17,238 nucleotides of DNA, from contig JBJHCH010000085.1 in assembly GCA_050485905.1 (NCBI GenBank), positions 1 to 17,238 on the forward strand, given 5' to 3'. The stretch's first letter is position 1, and each line of letters begins with the position of its first letter. Source of the stretch: JAWLCA01 sp050485905 (GTDB taxonomy: Bacteria; Pseudomonadota; Alphaproteobacteria; Rhodobacterales; Rhodobacteraceae). Below are positions 15,211 to 17,238 of this stretch, one piece after another. The notes below the pieces were generated by a model that did not search any database, was not told where the DNA came from, and saw only the letters and a program-made list of their open reading frames with translations. The position numbers were made by a program, and so were the translations under genes.

Positions 15211-15998
15211 GCCGCCTGTCCGTTCTGCCGCCGGTGATGGTGGCACCGAACGGCGCGCGGCTCACCCATGCCGATCACCCCGCGATCCCGGTGACGATAG
15301 CCGAGACGGTCGAAACCGCCGCCGCCTGCCATACGGCGGGCGCGGGCGCGATCCACGCCCACGTCCGCGATGCCGGGGGCGCGCATGTGCTGGACCGGGG
15401 TCTTTATGCGGAACTTCTGGCCGAACTCTCCCGCGCGGTCCCCGGCATGGCGGTCCAGATCACCACGGAATCCCAGGGCCGCTACAGCCCCGAGGAGATG
15501 CGGGCGGTCACGACCGGGCTGCAGCCCGATGGCATCTCCGTCGCCCTGCGCGAGATGCTGTCCGAGGGCGAAACGGCTCAGGTGCAGTGGTTCTACGCCG
15601 ACATGGCCGACCGCGATGTCGCGGTGCAGCACATCCTGTTCGATTCCACCGATGCGGCGCGGCTGTGCCACCTGATCCGCGCGGGCGCCCTGCCGCCCGG
15701 TGCGCCGCAGGTTCTGTTCGTGCTGGGCCGCTATGCGGTGCCAGAGGGCGTGCCGCCGCAGACCATCGCGGCCTTTCTCGATACGCTCCGGCGCGGCGGG
15801 GTGGAACAGGCCGACTGGGCCGTCTGCGCCTTTGGCGCGCGCGAGACCGACGCGCTGGCCGAGGCGTTCCGGCTGGGCGGCAAGGCCCGCGTGGGGTTCG
15901 AAAACAGCCTGCTGCGCGCCGATGGCAGCGTGGCCCGCGACAATGCCCAGCGGGTCGCGGATATCGTGGCGCTCAAACGGGCGACGCAGGCGGGGTAA
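15207..15998 (+). CDS. BKACE-family (DUF849) beta-keto acid cleavage enzyme
   Basis: A 263-residue TIM-barrel zinc enzyme of the beta-keto acid cleavage family, whose founding member is 3-keto-5-aminohexanoate cleavage enzyme (Kce). Zinc ligands are visible: H50 and H52 in IHAHVRDAGG and E232 in RVGFENSLL, matching the His-His-Glu set of Kce. Other features are VMVAPNGARLT at 11-20, QITTESQGRYSPEEM at 84-98 and ADWAVCAFG at 202-210. The reaction is beta-keto acid plus acetyl-CoA giving acetoacetate and a new acyl-CoA. The protein is at the short end for the family, and GFENS replaces the common GLEDN at the zinc Glu, which may reflect a different substrate. The ATG overlaps the aminotransferase stop by four bases, so the two enzymes are coupled. 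Last gene of the operon. Confidence 0.9.
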   Translation: MSRLSVLPPVMVAPNGARLTHADHPAIPVTIAETVETAAACHTAGAGAIHAHVRDAGGAHVLDRGLYAELLAELSRAVPGMAVQITTESQGRYSPEEMRAVTTGLQPDGISVALREMLSEGETAQVQWFYADMADRDVAVQHILFDSTDAARLCHLIRAGALPPGAPQVLFVLGRYAVPEGVPPQTIAAFLDTLRRGGVEQADWAVCAFGARETDALAEAFRLGGKARVGFENSLLRADGSVARDNAQRVADIVALKRATQAG

Positions 15999-16045
15999 TC
16001 AACGGACGGGCTGAACACCGGGGCCAACCGGCCCACCCTTGCGGG

Positions 16046-16075
16046 CGGGTCGCGCGCGCCGTCGCGCGCGGTCCG
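16046..16075 (+). terminator. Strong GC hairpin after the BKACE gene, probable end of the TRAP operon
   Basis: CGCGCGCG (16051-16058), loop CCGT, CGCGCGCG (16063-16070): a perfect 8-bp stem that extends outward through two G-T pairs and three further G-C pairs to 16046/16075, about 13 bp in all. It lies 47 bases after the BKACE stop. There is no T tract, so it is either a structural terminator of the kind seen in GC-rich genomes or a 3'-end protector. Confidence 0.5.
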
Positions 16076-16116
16076 GCGGGGGCCACCAGCGTGCCGCAAT
16101 TTGAGGGCGGATCGGG

Positions 16117-16131
16117 TTAAGATCCGGTTAA
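16117..16131. promoter_or_regulatory. Perfect CtrA-type box, TTAA-N7-TTAA
   Basis: TTAA (16117-16120), GATCCGG, TTAA (16128-16131), within a direct repeat GGTTAA-GATCC-GGTTAA. This equals the full CtrA consensus spacing of alphaproteobacteria. Another GGTTAAC follows at 16161-16167. The site lies between the 3' ends of two convergent genes, so no target gene is evident; a small RNA or chance occurrence are both possible. Confidence 0.4.
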
Positions 16132-16344
16132 TCCTGATGCCTGCGGCTTTGGGTTCAACGGGTTAACGGGCGGCGGATGGCATAGCCATCACGGCCACCA
16201 GATCCTGCCACCCCCAAAACGATCAGCGCCGGGGTCTAGAGCCTGTCGTGTTCAGGCGATCCACACTCCCGTCAGCGGATCGAATCCGACCGGCGCTGGT
16301 GCCGGTGACATAGTCCACCATCCCGGCGCAGGCAGTTGGGTGCC

Positions 16345-17016
16345 TCAGCCCGCCCGCAGCCGGACGCGGGCTTCCTTGCCGCGCGGGTCGCAGTCGAACA
16401 CTTCGGGATGGGCCTTCAGATAGGCCATCCAGTTCTTTTCCGGCCGCTGGCTGATCTTCACCTTCAGGTCGCGCGAAACCGGCCCGTTGATTCCGCTGAC
16501 CAGCAGGGCGCCCGACGGCGCCGCCTCCACCAGTTCACGCAGATAGCCGAGCAGCCGCGCATCGCCCACCGCCGCGCCGTTCGTGCGGGCCGCTTGTGGG
16601 TTGGCCTTCGCCACCGGAATCTCCACGAACCGCCCGGCGGCCTTGCGCAACGCCTCTGGCGCCTTCGCCTCTCCGATCAGATGCACCGGCACCCCGCGCT
16701 CCTTCAGATGCCGCAGCAGGGGCAGGAAATCCGTGTCCGACGATGCGATGACGAACGCGTCGGCCCGCCCGCCCAGCGCAAGGTCCATCGCCTCCACGAT
16801 CATCAGGATATCGGTCGCATTCTTGCCCGTGCCCGAATGGATCAGCCGGAACCCCGGCGCGACGTCCCATTTCGGAAGGATCGTCGCATTGCCGTAGACC
16901 CGGCAGATTATCAGCCGCCCCAGCCCCACCGCCTGCCGGATCAGAAACCCCGCATGGTCGGGCGCGATGTTCTCGCCATCCACCAGCAGTGCGATCCGCT
17001 TTTCCGTCTCTGTCAT
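16345..17016 (-). CDS. NYN-domain (LabA/DUF88-like) putative ribonuclease with LOTUS/OST-HTH-like tail
   Basis: A 223-residue soluble protein. Residues 7-135 form the PIN-like NYN domain: IALLVDGENI at 8-17, GKNATDILM at 64-72 and IASSDTDFLPLL at 90-101, giving the acidic metal site D13, D69, D94 and D96. NYN proteins are Mg2+-dependent RNA-cleaving or RNA-binding enzymes. After an Ala-rich linker (about 136-150), residues 151-215 resemble an OST-HTH/LOTUS domain (LLGYLRELVEAAPSGALLVSG then KISQRPEKNWMAYLKAHPEVF), often an RNA-binding partner of NYN. The ATG at 17016 is chosen because the domain begins right after it; longer starts (17025, preceded by AGGG, or up to 17091) add an atypical leader, and 17091 would overlap a hairpin. 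Transcribed alone on the - strand; function in this host unknown. Confidence 0.87.
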   Translation of the reverse strand: MTETEKRIALLVDGENIAPDHAGFLIRQAVGLGRLIICRVYGNATILPKWDVAPGFRLIHSGTGKNATDILMIVEAMDLALGGRADAFVIASSDTDFLPLLRHLKERGVPVHLIGEAKAPEALRKAAGRFVEIPVAKANPQAARTNGAAVGDARLLGYLRELVEAAPSGALLVSGINGPVSRDLKVKISQRPEKNWMAYLKAHPEVFDCDPRGKEARVRLRAG

Positions 17017-17086
17017 GCCGCCCATCCGGTTGCCCTGTGCAACCATGGCCGCGAAGCGGTAAACGGACAGCAAACCCGCGCCACAC

Positions 17087-17105
17087 GGCACGCCCGGCGC
17101 GTGCC
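17087..17105 (-). terminator. Hairpin upstream of the NYN gene
   Basis: GGCACGC (17087-17093), loop CCGGC, GCGTGCC (17099-17105): a perfect 7-bp stem with a 5-base loop, located between the partial reading frame at the right edge and the NYN gene, both on the - strand. It could end transcription of the upstream frame; no T tract follows. Just beyond it is a GGTTAAGGGCAAGT copy (17111-17124) matching 3552-3565 in inverse orientation. Confidence 0.3.
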
Positions 17106-17128
17106 CAAACGGTTAAGGGCAAGTCACA

Positions 17129-17238
17129 CTACACGACTCTCGCGCTTGTTTTGAGTATCTGGAGGGTTGTCCATGGCTCGAGTGTCTTGATCGGATCGCT
17201 TCGCAGGAGGGTTCGGAGGCGGTCGAAGCCGATGCGGA
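17129..17238 (-). CDS. 3' end of an unrecognised reading frame (partial)
   Basis: On the - strand an open frame enters at the right edge and runs to TAG at 17131-17129, giving 35 residues that include GFDRLRTLLRSDPIKTL and EPWTTLQILKTSARVV. It reads like real protein (a Leu-rich amphipathic helix, a Trp, a basic end), but I do not recognise the family. It uses codons such as ATA, AGA and several ACA that are rare in the other genes of the window, which hints at foreign origin, perhaps a transposase or other mobile gene. Too short to decide, and chance openness in 110 bases cannot be excluded. Confidence 0.35.
   Translation of the reverse strand, partial: RIGFDRLRTLLRSDPIKTLEPWTTLQILKTSARVV

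Larger units (their letters stand above)
15999..16344. other. Non-coding gap between convergent genes
   Basis: About 346 bases with no convincing gene. It holds a small GGGCC-AACC-GGCCC hairpin (16021-16034), a very strong GC hairpin (16046-16075), a TTAA-N7-TTAA site (16117-16131), a further GGTTAAC (16161-16167) and a weak GCCTG/CAGGC inverted repeat (16241-16257). On the - strand a 31-codon open stretch directly after the NYN gene stop ends at 16252; it has no start support and is not called as a gene. No insertion-sequence ends or tRNA were recognised. Confidence 0.7.

Noticed and set aside
13867..15246. 459-codon - strand open frame opposite the aminotransferase
   Set aside because: The + strand frame carries all PLP motifs; the antisense frame shows none.
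16252..16344. Short open stretch directly after the NYN stop on the - strand (ends DPLTGVWIA)
   Set aside because: In frame with the NYN gene beyond its TGA and 31 codons long, but no start, no ribosome site and no recognised domain; nothing supports stop-codon readthrough.
1..17238. CRISPR arrays, tRNA or rRNA genes, complete insertion sequences
   Set aside because: No spaced direct repeats of CRISPR type, no tRNA cloverleaf or rRNA-like sequence and no complete transposase were found on reading both strands by eye.

Overview
The window is about 17.2 kb of GC-rich (roughly two-thirds G+C), densely coding DNA. Gene content (T6SS-type phosphatase, TAXI-TRAP transporter, BKACE enzyme, DUF1989 protein, NYN/LOTUS protein), strong C/G third-position codon bias and TTAA-N7-TTAA (CtrA-type) sites suggest an alphaproteobacterium, most likely Rhodobacterales. 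That placement is inferred from style and content; no rRNA or tRNA gene is present to confirm it.

Layout. (1) 1-868, + strand: the last codons of a TagF/ImpM-like protein and a complete PP2C phosphatase (PppA type), probably the edge of a type VI secretion cluster lying to the left. (2) 869-3485, + strand: a Na+/phosphate cotransporter-family protein with a PhoU-like tail, preceded by a possible Pho box, then a TauE/SafE-type exporter. (3) 3586-8611, - strand: a four-gene operon read right to left, comprising a periplasmic binding protein, a double-length permease, an ATPase (all resembling the AfuABC/FbpABC branch) and an inositol-monophosphatase-family enzyme. (4) 8612-8882: divergent promoter region. 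(5) 8883-15998, + strand: a six-gene unit comprising a TAXI solute receptor, a fused TRAP permease, a TeaD-like universal stress protein, a DUF1989 protein, a class III aminotransferase and a BKACE (DUF849) zinc enzyme. (6) 15999-16344: non-coding, with a very strong GC hairpin and a perfect TTAA-N7-TTAA site. (7) 16345-17016, - strand: an NYN-domain putative nuclease with a LOTUS-like tail. At the right edge is the 3' end of an unrecognised reading frame with different codon usage.

How the genes may work together. The - strand operon looks like an importer for a phosphorylated organic compound coupled to a cytoplasmic phosphatase. The + strand operon looks like a complete uptake-and-breakdown module: a TRAP transporter with its USP regulator brings in a small (probably amino) acid, a DUF1989 enzyme may remove a nitrogen-containing group, the aminotransferase makes an oxo acid and the BKACE enzyme cleaves a beta-keto acid with acetyl-CoA. 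The substrate is not visible from sequence. This combination is the best candidate in the window for an undescribed pathway.
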